Source: Jacaranda mimosifolia
Taxonomy: Eukaryota > Streptophyta > Magnoliopsida > Lamiales > Bignoniaceae
NCBI GenBank assembly: GCA_018894105.1
Contig: CM032120.1
Location: 25,070,710-25,134,709 of the forward strand
Reading direction: 5' to 3'
Length of the DNA: 64,000 nt
Made by a program: the position numbers and the translations under genes. Positions within the stretch are counted from its first letter, which is position 1, and every line of letters begins with the position of its first letter. The notes beneath the pieces were generated by a model. The model did no database searches and had not been told where the DNA came from. It saw only the letters and a list, made by a program, of their open reading frames with translations. Of this stretch, positions 36,483-48,600 are shown one piece after another.

Positions 36483-36793
36483 GAGGCTGTTCAAACAAGT
36501 TTATAAACTTTTCAAAGTATTTTATAAGATGTTATAGTGTTTGATAAATCTTTTAGAAAAAAAATTTATAAATTCCGAAAAAGAATATTATGAGCTCTTT
36601 TAAAAAATAGAAGTTTCTACTTATTTTTAAACTTTTATTAAACTCCTTTAATTTTAACATATTAACTAAAAAATTATCATTACTAATATTTTATAGTTTT
36701 GAAGCTTTTATTTTATTCAATCACTTTAAAATTTTGTCCTTATAATAAGATCTAATGTTTTATAATTTTTAAAAATATTTTATAAACACCTTC
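36483..36793 (+). mobile_element. MITE, family M1 copy 3, degenerate
   Basis: The interior shares the order of words with copy 1, for example CACTTTAAAATTTTGTCCTTATAA then GATCTAATGTTTTATAA. The ends (GAGGCTGTTCAAACAAG and AAACACCTTC) are only partly inverted-repeat. No target duplication is clear. Confidence 0.55.
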
Positions 36794-37516
36794 GTTGTAA
36801 AACAAAAATTGTCAAGTGTGTAGAGTATTCATTGCTTGAGTTAGAAATTTAATTGAGAGCGACGTGAGGAGAGGTAGGCTTATTACATTACCACCCCCAA
36901 AAATGTTGAGAAGGGTATAAAAGATGATGCCCTTGATGACATTAATTCAAGGTCAAATAGGTCAACTAAAAAGTTTTACTTTCAGTAGAAAAGAATTACT
37001 CAATCATTATTACCAATCCAAGGGTCCAAGAGTAAAACCCAGACCAATAGTAAAATTTCTAGATGACCAAATAGGTCACAAGTAAATAAATATCCAGTAC
37101 TTAGGTTCCCCAAATCTGCTACACCAGTTGTTTTGGACGTAAATGAATGTTTTTCTAATAACTTCTATTATTGAAAAAGTGAAAAATTGTTTAAAAAAAA
37201 ATTGTGGAAGTGAAAAATACTGAAAATTTGTGGCCTGTTTGGTGTCCTTTTTGAAAACATTTTCTAACTCCCACAAAAACTCTCCTTATCACCTGACTGA
37301 TCCTTAAAAAGATCAATTATTTTAACATCAATAATAGAAAAATATTTCCTTCTAAATCAAAAATACACACACAGATTCACTTCAAAATAATTTATAGTTA
37401 CTCTCAAACATAAACAAACATATATTGTCACATTCTCCCAACACACTTGTTAGAATATATTCCTCAAAATATTCTCCACAAGATACACAAAATAAATCTA
37501 AATATAAATTTATATT
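36794..37516. other. AT-rich intergenic stretch
   Basis: Nothing recognisable apart from short homopolymer tracts. It separates the degenerate M1 MITE from the gypsy LTR. Confidence 0.5.
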
Positions 37517-38155
37517 TGATATGGGATGGCCCAAGAGCCTAGGCCCAAACCAAGTTAGCCCAGAGATACTGCACCAGGCCCAGCCAGGTGCTCGAGGCCC
37601 ATATGCTTCATCGACCTCACTCGACCAGAGACGCGGCACTAGGCCCAGTCAGGCGCCCGAGGCCCATATGCTTAGTCGACCTCACTCGACCATTGGGAGG
37701 TCGAGTCGGATGTCGAAACAGTACAGTACTCGGCCACCTGACACAGTAGGCACCGCAATAGTGTACTATAATGTCCTTGAAACCTGGAAGGGCAGTTAGT
37801 TGGAAATATACAAGTCAGGAAAATGACTAATTGCGCCTGGCGCAAGGCTACGGGCCTCTGGGTGTACCAGGGGCATCCCAGACATTTCCTCGAAGGGAGG
37901 AGGATATAAATACCCTCACTCCAGCCTTCTAAGGGTACACACTCAAAAACCTTACTCCGCTGCTCGATATTTCTAGTCGATCATTACTGACTTGAGCGTC
38001 GGATGGCCTAAGCCGAGGACTCCTCGGCTAGCTTAACTTTTACTATGATTGCAGGATTCATCCCACCTAAACAAGGATTCCGACCATCTAGGTCGAGTCT
38101 CATTCAAACCTATAGTTGGACTCATATCCGACGAATCGAACCCTCATCTATGTCA
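37517..38155 (+). repeat. Solo gypsy LTR, relative of the one at 4436
   Basis: It starts TGATATGGGATGGCCCA, like the LTR at 4436, and has a matching downstream order: GGATATAAATACC (TATA region near 37892), ACACTC, GCCGAGGA...CGGCTAGC and TTGCAGGA/TTCATCCCACC. No internal element sequence adjoins it on either side, so it is most likely a solo LTR left by recombination. The right end is approximate and no clear 5-bp duplication was found. Confidence 0.7.
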
Positions 38156-38261
38156 AATTCATAATAGTTAAGGAAGAGAGACTACCATTTTTATATTATT
38201 TTCTATTATCCCACACTACTGTTGTTATTATCCTACAATTCTTGATAAAAGGATATTTTTA

Positions 38262-38520
38262 GGCCCAGTTTGGTTGGATTTTGATCTTTATGATTGATTT
38301 TCTTATGATAAGTCATATGATTATGATACGATTTTGTTAATGTTTGATTTCCATTATAATTTCTCATAATTCTATTTGGGTTAGTTAGGTTTGATGGAAT
38401 AATTTGATAATGCCTCCAAATTAATGTGCTTTCTCATTGGATTAATTATCCATAAATTAGGGTAGGTTTGTTTATCATGAACTTCAAGTTTGTAATTATT
38501 GGTTGGTTCATGTTCTGCAG
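38262..38520. mobile_element. Partial MITE of family M2
   Basis: It starts after TTA with GGCCCAGTTTGGTTGGATTT and has an interior like the element at 35959 (TTATGATTG, GATACGATTTTGTT). A matching right terminus was not found, so it may be truncated. Confidence 0.5.
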
Positions 38521-39558
38521 GCCGGAGTGTTTATTATAATACAAAACAAATAAATGCAAGAAAATATTGTCCAATTTTTAGTAAAATCCTATTATTTCAA
38601 CCAAAAGTAGAGTAAATTAGCCCTAATTTCCCACTCTATATTCTTAAAAGTTTGGTAAGAATTTCATAAAATAAATTTGTATATTTAAAAAATCCATAAA
38701 ATTATTTTTTAATTTAAATAACCATTCCACAAACTTCTTTTTATTTTAAAAAGTCCAATCATTAACTTCCCAAACTTTTGTTAAATTTATGGTTGAATTT
38801 CTTATATTAAATTTTTTTATTAATATTTAATTTTAAAATTTTAATCTTTTTTATCTGCATTAACTTATTTGTAGTAAAAAGTTTTACAAAAATCAATTTA
38901 TGAATTCTAAAAAACTTTAATCTTCCTATTTACTTCAATTGATTTTAAAATTAAAATTATTTCTACTATAATTTAATATATATTAAAATTCAAGAAATAT
39001 ATATATTAAAAAAAATTTAATTTATTAAATCATTGATACAAACCAATTTAAAAAATTTAAAGAAAAATTTTCTATTAAAAAAGGTTAATTTCGTAATTTT
39101 TTTTAATTTAATAAATTAAAGGCAATTTAGCCAAAAAAAAAAAAAATCAACTCTCGAGTTTTTCTTTGAAAGAAAATTTAATCGATTGGATGTCTTTAAT
39201 TACAAATTACTTTAATAAATTTCTTAAAGGAAAAAAGTATACTTTAAAAGGTTCTTAATAATTTTCTGTATATTGTTTGATCATAATTCATAAATCAAAC
39301 GTTGGATAGTGTCTGTTATTGCCCTTGAACTTCCGAACAGTCTGTTCCAATTAGGTCCTAGCGTTGTTCTTGGTCTCTCCGCCCCCTTTGTCTCACACTC
39401 AGACTTACTCTCCTAAATCCAGCCTGCAAATATACCTAACATAAACAAAGGAAACCAAATAAATTTTCACCTCGTATATCTCGACAGCCCCACCTGCCTT
39501 GGCTTGCCTTGTAGCATTGCGTTCTTCTTCAAAATTTTGAACCCACAATCGCTTGACA
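38521..39558. other. AT-rich upstream region of FabZ
   Basis: Homopolymer-rich DNA up to about 39300, then a more balanced pyrimidine-rich stretch just before the FabZ start that is likely promoter and 5' UTR. No specific element could be assigned. Confidence 0.5.
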
Positions 39559-42500
39559 ATGGCGTCCACAGTTATCCCACAGAGCTCCACTCTCAGTTCT
39601 TCACTATCATCACCAATTTCGAAGAAAACCGTTGAGAACGCTCTGCCTTTCTCTTTTTCCGTTAAGCAACCTCTGAGTATCTCCAGATCCCATGTTGTCT
39701 ACACCCATTTCAAGAAGGCCCACAAAATTTTTATCGCCAACTCCACTCCCTCCGGCGACAGCAGCTCCTCTGAGGAAATACCGATTGAATTGAGTATGAA
39801 ATCTTGATGTAGCCCCAAATGGAATTTTTTTCGTTTTTTCCTTTCTTCACTTTGATTTCTTACGTTTGTTTCTTTTTTCAGAGTACCCCGCATTTCCTAC
39901 AGTCATGGATATTAATCAGATTCGCGAAATTTTGCCTCACCGGTTAGTGATGCATCAATGCATGCTTGATTGACGTTGAATTTGGTTAAAAACACTACTA
40001 TTTGATGAGGTTTATTTGGTTGTTATGTTAATGCCATTTGATTTCTCATTTGGGTTTTATGTTCTGGGGTTGTAGATTTCCATTTCTACTGGTGGATAGA
40101 GTGATTGAGTATACGCCCGGTGTGTCGGCTGTGGCTATCAAGAATGTGACCATAAATGATAACTTCTTTCCTGGCCACTTTCCGGAGAGGCCGATTATGC
40201 CTGGGGTGCTCATGGTTGAGGTAAACCATTCATATTTCTTGCAATGTGATAATAATATTATTAATCTCTTTTCTTTCTTTGTGTGTGATTTAGGATGTCT
40301 CTGTCATTCCTAATGTATTGGTATTGAGTGGTTGTTCAATTGGTGACATTTATTTTGAGTTTCTAATTGTAAATATAGGATTTGATACTTATAATGTTGC
40401 AATATTGTCTTCGTGCCCAGTATTAACGGCTGTTGGAACGGAGTATTAGTAGTCTTTGTTGTACAAAGCTCTAGGCATCTTGATTGCTAGTGCATAAGTG
40501 AGTCAACCAGAAAAGAAATTCAATTTGAGAAATTGTCCTGCATTTTGAGTTGTCTCATTGATATACAAATTATGAGAAATTCTTAATTCATATACTCCTA
40601 AACCCCCCTTTTTCTGGATGGGAAAAGGATTTAAAATTTGTTTTTGCTGCTTTTGGCTCACATCCATTAGATCAGATTAGTGGATAACGGTGCTTGGACC
40701 ATGGATTGCCTGATCCACTTACTTAAGCATTCTCCTCAAAGACTTTGTCAATGTGGGATAGATGGAGCAAGTTCTTGTTAGATGGGGTTAAAACCTTCAG
40801 ACAGTGGCTGATCCATCATCATTGCTCTTCTGAGCATACTTATCTCTAATGATTCCATTCATTCATTATTGCCTTATAACTCTTGGTAGCCTTAGTTTGT
40901 TTGGGAATGAAAGGTCGAGGGTGAGGGCAACAAGTTGAATATTTGAAAGAAAATGAGGTTGATTGCACTTTTAGAGCATCTATATGAATATAGAAACTTT
41001 TTGTAACACTAGTGCTTCAGTGTTTGACATTTTATCCTAGCTTCCCTCATGAAGAAAAGTGTTTCAATAAATTTACTTGGTCAATACCATGTGTTTGATG
41101 TATGCTTATCTACTCGGATGAGATGACTAAGTGCTTGAATGTAGCATGGGAAACGTAAATGGTTCGACCTGCTCCCAAATTTTGAGCCTAGTGCAAGGTC
41201 TGATGCCCAGATTACATTTCTGAATAATAGCGAGAGTTGCTATAAACAGCTGCCTGGTATCATGGAATTGGCCCAGGGTAAAGACACTAAAATGTTCAAT
41301 ATAAGTTCACAGTCTAAATTTCATCTACAAAAGTTGCAAGTTTCTTGTGAATTCATACAAGATGCAAAATGTTCAGGTATATTCTTTTGTGCTCCAAGGC
41401 AGTGAATCAGAGCTATGATTTTAGGACAAGGCATGCCCTAGGATTCTGCTAATGTTTTCAAAATTTATTGGGACATAAACCCTTCCCTTTTGGCTTACAG
41501 CAATGCTTGGTCTATTTCCTAAACTCAAGTTCTCTTATTATGTGTTCCTGAACTATTATGGGCGTGAGGCACGTGCATAGATGCAATCATTTGATAAATG
41601 AACTACTAAGGATATATGCTGATGACATGTTTTGATACGGATAGTTTAGTCAAGAAAGCCAAAATTTATATTGCGTAGCATATTTGTAGTAGGTTTTCCC
41701 ATAGCTACTTAATCCACTGTGCTAAATGTGGCTTCACCATGTTGTCTTCTGGAAGTTCAAGTCTAATGACAGGATGTTTGGAGGCAGGAGCTTGGGGATG
41801 TGTGTGGGGAGGGGTCAGGGTGGCATTTCCCAGTTGCATAGCCCACTGAGGAATGTGGTGAATGAATTGTATAAAAATAATTCTTCAAGATTTGAATTGA
41901 ATAATGAAATAAATCAAAGCATGACTATTTATGTATTTTGGACCTTGAAAAATGCTTATGATTTAAGTAGAAAGCAATCTCTACTGTGGACACGCAAAAT
42001 TTATCTGCTTTATTGCTTATCCTGGATTTGTCGGTTTTGAAGGGTCAATCCTCGCCTATATTCACTTATGCATGAGTTTCTTGCAACATTTTCAAAGCTC
42101 AGCTCATTGATGGAACAAGTGAGACTTAAGCTTTGTTCCAAGATGTCTGATAAAGTTTTCCTGTCTGCTGATTCCATGGTTGCAATGCCTCTCTGTCTTT
42201 ACAGCATCCTGCTTATATTTTTTAATAATTGAGCATGTTCCTTTTTCACACTGAACAAGCTTAACTTCTGGGAAATTACGGAAATTTCTTCAAAACAAGG
42301 TCCAATCTCTGAATATTTTGAAGTTGTTTCTTTGCAATTTTGTAATTCTTCAAAACTGAAGTTCAGCTCCCGATTATCATAACATGATTTTCTTTGATTA
42401 GTTTTTAAACTTAATAGTGAACAGTGACAGCAGTAGCCAACTGTTTTCATACAACCAGTTAGTTCCTATTAAGCTTCTTTTCTTGAAAAAGCTTGTATTT

Positions 42501-42789
42501 TTGCAAGAAGTCACATATGTGTTACTGTTCTATTCAGGCAATGGCTCAGGTTGGTGGCTTGGTTATGCTACAACCAGAAGTGGGAGGCTCCCGTGACAAT
42601 TTCTTCTTTGCTGGAATCGACAAAGTAAGATTCAGGAAGCCCGTAATCGCAGGAGACACCTTAGTGATGAGAATGACCCTCGTCAAGCTGCAGAAACGCT
42701 TTGGAATAGCAAAGATGGAAGGAAAAGCATATGTAGGGGGCGAAGTGGTTTGTGAGGGTGAATTCTTGATGGCTATGGGGAGCGAATGA
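39559..42789 (+). CDS. FabZ: Plastid 3-hydroxyacyl-[acyl carrier protein] dehydratase FabZ
   Basis: Four exons, 39559-39793, 39882-39942, 40076-40220 and 42538-42789, encode 230 residues; all introns are GT-AG. The enzyme dehydrates 3-hydroxyacyl-ACP to trans-2-enoyl-ACP in plastid fatty-acid synthesis. The first ~75 residues are a Ser-rich, weakly basic transit peptide. The hot-dog fold follows from about [29 protein letters not shown]. Catalytic His133 is in [13 protein letters not shown] and Glu147 in VEAMAQ, spaced 14 residues as in bacterial FabZ; the E-A junction is formed by splicing exons 3 and 4. Intron 3 is 2.3 kb, unusually long compared with the other two. The gene converges on LHCB6, with 292 bp between the stop codons. 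It appears intact. Confidence 0.95.
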
Positions 42790-43081
42790 TGCACCAATAC
42801 TTTTGGACTGATAATTTATTAGAATTTCCCTGTGCCTTTTCTATTTTCTCTTCATTCATGTTGAGCAAAACCTTGCGACTGCTTTCTTACCGCTGGCTTT
42901 GAGTTGGAGATGGAATAATGTTAATTTTTTCTAAAACGAGTTTTGATTTTGTTTATGAGAGGTTAATATTTGCTTATGTCCCAATACTTCTTTTCCTCAG
43001 TTGATGATGTTTGATTTTAGACAATGCCTCATTTGCAGCTAACAATACAATGTCTGGACGCATTGAGCCTAGATTACAGAT

Positions 43082-43966
43082 CTACAAGCCAAGGGCTCCA
43101 AAGGGTGTTTTCCCTTGCCCCGCTTCGAAGTAGAAGATCAACATTGCTAGCATGGCTATTCTGGCATGCTTAATCTCAGCAAGCTTCAATCTCTCGAGCT
43201 TCTCGGCATCAGGTATGTAAACTCCATCCTTAAGTGTACCAGCAAAGCACAAGGGATCAAAGAATTTGCCACCAGGGTATCCTTGATCGCCTGTGGCGTT
43301 GGCGAAGTTCTCTGCAGTTCTGGACCAGGGAGTGGCCCATTCGATGGATTGAGATTCCGGGCTGAAGAAATCCACCCATCTCTTGCTTTCCACCCAGCCC
43401 ATGAGGAGGAGCTGTGTCCCGAGGAGGGTACCAAAGGAGAAGGGTGCTACCGCACCAGGGGCAGCACCAGCTTCGAACCAGGGGATGCCGCTCCAGGCCT
43501 GACCGACAAAGATGCCCACCACAGCTGCCATTGCCCACCGGCCATGGATCAGCTCAGCCTCTCTGTACCATTTCAAGAATGCTGGATCCTTTCCAAGGCC
43601 TAAAGGGTCGAAACCGTAGTCACCTGGGAGCCTGAAAATTTCATCAACATAACTGTTACTCATAGAAAACGGTTTGAGGGCAAGGAGGAAGTACCTAGTT
43701 TTCACCATAGATTACACCCACCCACACATAGACAAAGGGACTTACGAGCCATCAAGCCATTCAGGGTCGATGAAATTGCCACCACCCTTAACACCCGGGA
43801 CCCAAGACTTCTTAGTGGCGGCAGCCACCACGATGACCCTATTGGGAGCCCCAGCACCGGCAATTCTGGCGGCAACCGGGGCAGACAAAAGGGCCTGGCT
43901 CTTCTTGCAACCAGTCAAAAAGGCTGATCCTAAGCCACTTACTAATGCAGCAGATGTGGAAGCCAT
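43082..43966 (-). CDS. LHCB6: Chlorophyll a/b-binding protein CP24
   Basis: Two exons on the minus strand, 43966-43746 and 43631-43082, encode 256 residues; the 114-bp intron splits the Ser in [12 protein letters not shown]. This is a minor antenna protein of photosystem II in the thylakoid membrane that links LHCII trimers to the core and affects light harvesting and photoprotection. Residues 1 to about 50 form a Ser/Ala-rich plastid transit peptide. Motifs of the LHC fold are visible: [14 protein letters not shown] (first helix, chlorophyll ligand Glu), [24 protein letters not shown] (CP24-typical middle helix) and [34 protein letters not shown] (third helix and end). Length and C-terminus match CP24 rather than other LHCB proteins. 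The gene diverges from the PP2C gene over 1.7 kb and appears intact. Confidence 0.96.
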
Positions 43967-44002
43967 ATCTCTATCCCTCTTCCTCTCTCTTTTGGACTCC
44001 TG

Positions 44003-44011
44003 TCTATATAG
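44003..44011 (-). promoter_or_regulatory. Candidate TATA box of LHCB6
   Basis: A CTATATAG core (palindromic) lies about 40 bp before the LHCB6 ATG, which would leave only a very short leader. A GATAAG word (I-box type) is present on the + strand near 44114. Both are weak evidence. Confidence 0.35.
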
Positions 44012-45675
44012 CCTAGAGTTTGATTATCACAATTACAAGATAGTAGTTATGAGTTTCCAATTAAAGGCAGGATATCTGTTGAGGGGAATCAAAAGGAGTG
44101 TGGGAAGCCAAGTGGGATAAGTGAAATCTAGAAATCAAATCTAAGGAGCTCCCATGGATAGATTTCTAACCAATGAGATCAACACGTACATCCACACCTT
44201 CCAAAATGTTTCCATCCACGTGGACTGCTTGATCTACACAAGTTTTGTGCCTAGAGGATTCACAATTCTTGGATCTTTTGACCTTGCAATGCTCAATTTT
44301 ACACAAATGTAAATATTGTGTGCACCAATCAAGAATTAAGTTCTTGACTTGGTAATAGCCACACATGCAACTAATTCAAGCCCACAATATATTCCCAACA
44401 AAATAGACACACTATTAGAGAGTAGAGAAACAATGGTACAAGCAAATAAAACACATTATTTTGCTTAAGCTCCAATTTGGTTTCACCAAGTTGGGTAGGA
44501 AAAGAATGACAAAATATGAGTTCCCATGCTAAAACTTGAGAAAATAGAAGCTTCTTTGACATAATGTTGAAAGCAATGAGGACAAGAAAGCTACTAATAT
44601 TAATCTTAACAAATTCTGAGAACCCCAGTGAAAAAATAGACCTCTGAGATTCTGGTTTTCTTTGACTCTTGTATAAATATTCTATGTAAGTGAACAAGAC
44701 ATGCAAGGAAATTCTATGGAGTGCATATTCAACGGCTATGACCAAGTAGAAAAAAGGAGTCAAGCCCGCAGAGATGATATAGGTTGGATCCTTTATTCTG
44801 TTTTTTATTTCATCTCTTATTTCAACTTATTGTATTATTGTCAAATGTATCTATTTCTCAATTAATTATTTTTTATAAAAAATATTTAATACATATGTCA
44901 TATATCTATAAAATAGAATAAGGAATATAATAGAGAATTTAAACAGGAAATAATACGCTCCAAAAAATGATAATTTCTAAATAAAAAGAAAATTGAAACA
45001 TATTTATGGTGATTCTTATATGTCAAAAGATATTAATTGGGGATAATATTTTTCTATGAAGGATCTTGTTGCTATGTATTTGATTAGTCAACTTGAGTTT
45101 AGATTCTGAAATCACAAAAATAAAATTTGTCACACTAACTAAGTATTAACCTGGTTGATACTTATGATGTCTTGGTGTGGAGTATTTATAAATTTCATTT
45201 GACAAGTGAATTTCAACTGATGTACTATGAGTTGATAGTTGAGCCCTATTTATAATCTAATTTAATGGTTATGAGTTATCGTAGTTTGAACTTAATTAGA
45301 TAGATAAAAATTAATTAAAAAAAAAACCTGCATTCAAAAATAAATTTTCAATTATCTTATCGATATATATACAAAACTATCCAAATCATTATTAATACAT
45401 CTTATTAACCTATTTCGTATTATTTAATATTTTCACCTCCTATGTTTTTTTTTCTTAATATATATATATATATATATATATTTAATGCCAGTTCCGACAA
45501 TTTTTATACTCTTGCAAACACAACAGCCCTTGATTCTCTCCTCCCTATCCACACGGACACATACACAGGCTCAAAATGAGCAAAAACGTCACTGATAATA
45601 ATCTTTGCTTCTCGAGAATTATCTTCTTGTAATTATGTCCCATATCACTGAGTGACCCTTATGTGAGTAGCAGCC
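44012..45675. other. Divergent intergenic region between LHCB6 and PP2C
   Basis: No gene was recognised. An (AT)n microsatellite lies at about 45461-45482. The region should hold both promoters. Confidence 0.5.
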
Positions 45676-48600
45676 ATGGCTGATCCTTTATGCAGTTTCT
45701 TGGATTTTCGATCTCTTACCACGAACTCTAACTTGCATGTATTTTTGCCTTCGAAGCTCTATTATTCTTCCGCATTTGGTCACTCCCACAAGTCAAGAAT
45801 CAATGGAATGAAAAGAAGGCCACTTCATCTAAGCTTGCTCTCCAAACCCTCTTCCTCAAAACCTTCTTCTTCAGTATTTGATGTCATTTCAACTCACGGT
45901 ATGCCCGCGCCCTCATCAATAATGGGCTCACATTCTTCCTTAGTATTCCTATCGATTTCCTTTCTGTTGAATTCTCTTGATATTGGCCTTTTCTTTTAAT
46001 TTTTCTTGAAGTTCTATGTTTGCCGTTATAGCTTCTAACATGTGCTGATGTTTAGTAACTCAGAGAAAATGAAAAATAAATAAATAAAGCTTGAATCTTT
46101 GATGGGATTCTTGTTTATTGGGATTGTTTTGAATTGTGATCTTGTGGTTTTTGGATTATTATGTTGGCAGAGCATTCAGATGGTAGTCTTTTGTTTCGTT
46201 TTGGGGACCCAAGTGAAGTGGCACAAAATGTCAACATGGAAGAATCCAAGACTGTAAAAGAGGATAAAGAAAAGGAAGCTGAAGATGGAATTGGTCTGGT
46301 GAAGGTTTTGGACAGTCACCATGAAGCAGAGGAGATGGTAAGAAAAACAGATGAAGAGGTATCAAGTTCTGGCTTGACTGAGGCGTCTGATCGCACGAAT
46401 TCAGTAGTTGTTAGCAGTAAAAGCATTACTGTCGAAGAAGGAGAGAGAGGATCGTGTCAGAAGTTATTGGAAGGTTCAAATGATATTGAATTACCCGTAA
46501 TAGTTTCAAGTAAAGAAATGGAAGCTACTTCTGCTCCTGTTGTTGACATAGAGCTCACTGGAAATGTGGAAGGAGGTCTGAGCGAGGACCATGACGGTTC
46601 AAGTCCAGCGGACGCCTCTGATAAGAGCACCGACATGGAGAATAATATTACAGTGGAATTGTCAGAAAAGGAAACTGCTGAAGGAACCACATTGGTTTCT
46701 TTAATGCCCGACTCACATGTCGGTGTCGGGGTCCCTGACAATGATGTCCTCCAGGCTAGTCTGCAGACTGTTGTTACTACAGATGTCTCTGATGATTCTC
46801 AACATCAGAATATGGAAACTGAGATGCAAAATGTCAACATTGAAGATGCTACAGAAAGTGTTGAAAATGATTTGGTGTCTCCACCTCCTAAGTCAGAACC
46901 AGCTATAAGTTTGTCTGAAGAGATTGAGGATCGGAACTTGCAAGCTGGGGTGGAAAATGTAATAATTGGATTGGGCAGTGAAAGTGACATGAATAATCAT
47001 GTGGCCTTAGAGATGCAGAATGTGATAATTGGAAATGGCAACGGAACTAACCTGAATGACACTGAGGCCGAGTCTCCTCATTTGGAAGCCAAAACCATGC
47101 TTGATGGTATTGACAATGTGGAAGAATCCAGGGAAGATGATGGAGCCGAGACACTAAAAGTGGTTGGTTAAATTAGTTGACCATATCCACAAGTCATCAA
47201 CACAATCTCCCAATTCATAGTTGTCCTAATATATTTGACAATGCATATATGAATTTAGTTCTATTAGCGTAGGACATGAACTTAGAAATGGAAACCAGGG
47301 CTAGGAAATGTCAAATCTATCCCTGCTAAAATTTTTTAGGCTGCATTCTATGTGTCTTGAAATGCACAAATCTTCTGATATTAGATAGGTTGCCTTCATC
47401 AAGATGTGAGTGAAGCAAAAATGGTGCAACTGATGCAATAGTAACATAACTCGTAAGTCCTAGTTGCTAATAGAATCGTGCCATAAAAAACTTCTGAACC
47501 ATCGCATGATAAAAACTAAGACCATTTTTTATAATTATTCTAAAGCACCAGCCACATCTTGCTTTTGGTGGAGCTTCATGTATTTGTTTATGAAGTATAT
47601 AAATCTCTTTAGTGTTGGTTCTATCATGTGATGATTGTTTGCCTTTGTGATAAACACTTCGATAAAGTCTGTAGTCTGTCACTAGAGGCTGGATTTAGTT
47701 ATATCTAAACTACAAATGTCATTCGATATGAGCAATTTAGCATTCTTAGTCAATGAACAACTAATATCTCTGAGATCATATGAGATCTTGTTTCTGTAGC
47801 CCCCCAAACTTTGTAATTGAGGACATTCTTGTTCTTACCAAATTGCCTGCTCTTTCTTGGATCAGACATATAGTTCGAAAAGACATGTCATCATTTAAGA
47901 CCTTTCGAGAAAATGGTTTATTTGTAAATAAAAGTTATCTGGTTTGATTGATAAGTAGATAGCTTTTTATGTTATTGATATCTGCTTAAGTAGATGCGCT
48001 AAAACCTCCTTAATTTGTAATCTGATCCACTGTCATGAAGGTTTCCACGTTCACTCTAGCACAAGCCCAAGTGTGTTTGAGTGCCCTTGATTAAAGTTCT
48101 CACATCTGGTCTGAAATATTTCTTACCTTAGGGGGTGATAAAGATTAGGCTTATAACTGCTTTACATCTTGACTACACACCAAGATAACTCATTAGTTGG
48201 CCCTGTCATATTCACCACTGCGCAGCAAAAACCTCATAAAAGAAAAGGAAAACATAATAGAGAAGTACTGGCTTCACATCATCACTTCCCCAGGACTTAG
48301 ATTTCTAATGCTCTTAATTCTTTCTATTCGTACTTTTGATGCTCATAATTCTTTCTATTTGTAACTTTGGAGATTATATTTGGATTCTACAGTTAATGTT
48401 CCAGGTGCACTGATGTGTAAAGTTTCCATAGGAGCTTCAATATTGAGAAGAATGAGTGATTCTCTCTCCCCATATGAAGAATCTAAGTATTTGCAAATAT
48501 ATGTTTGCAGCTTAACAACGCGCCTCAGAACTTAATTCTGGAATCAGAAATTAATGAAGTCGACGACGGTGTGCAGACAGGTGACCTCGGAGAAGCATCA

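Noticed and set aside
43166..43635. Plus-strand ORFs opposite LHCB6 exon 2
   Set aside because: They are antisense shadows; the minus strand encodes a complete CP24.
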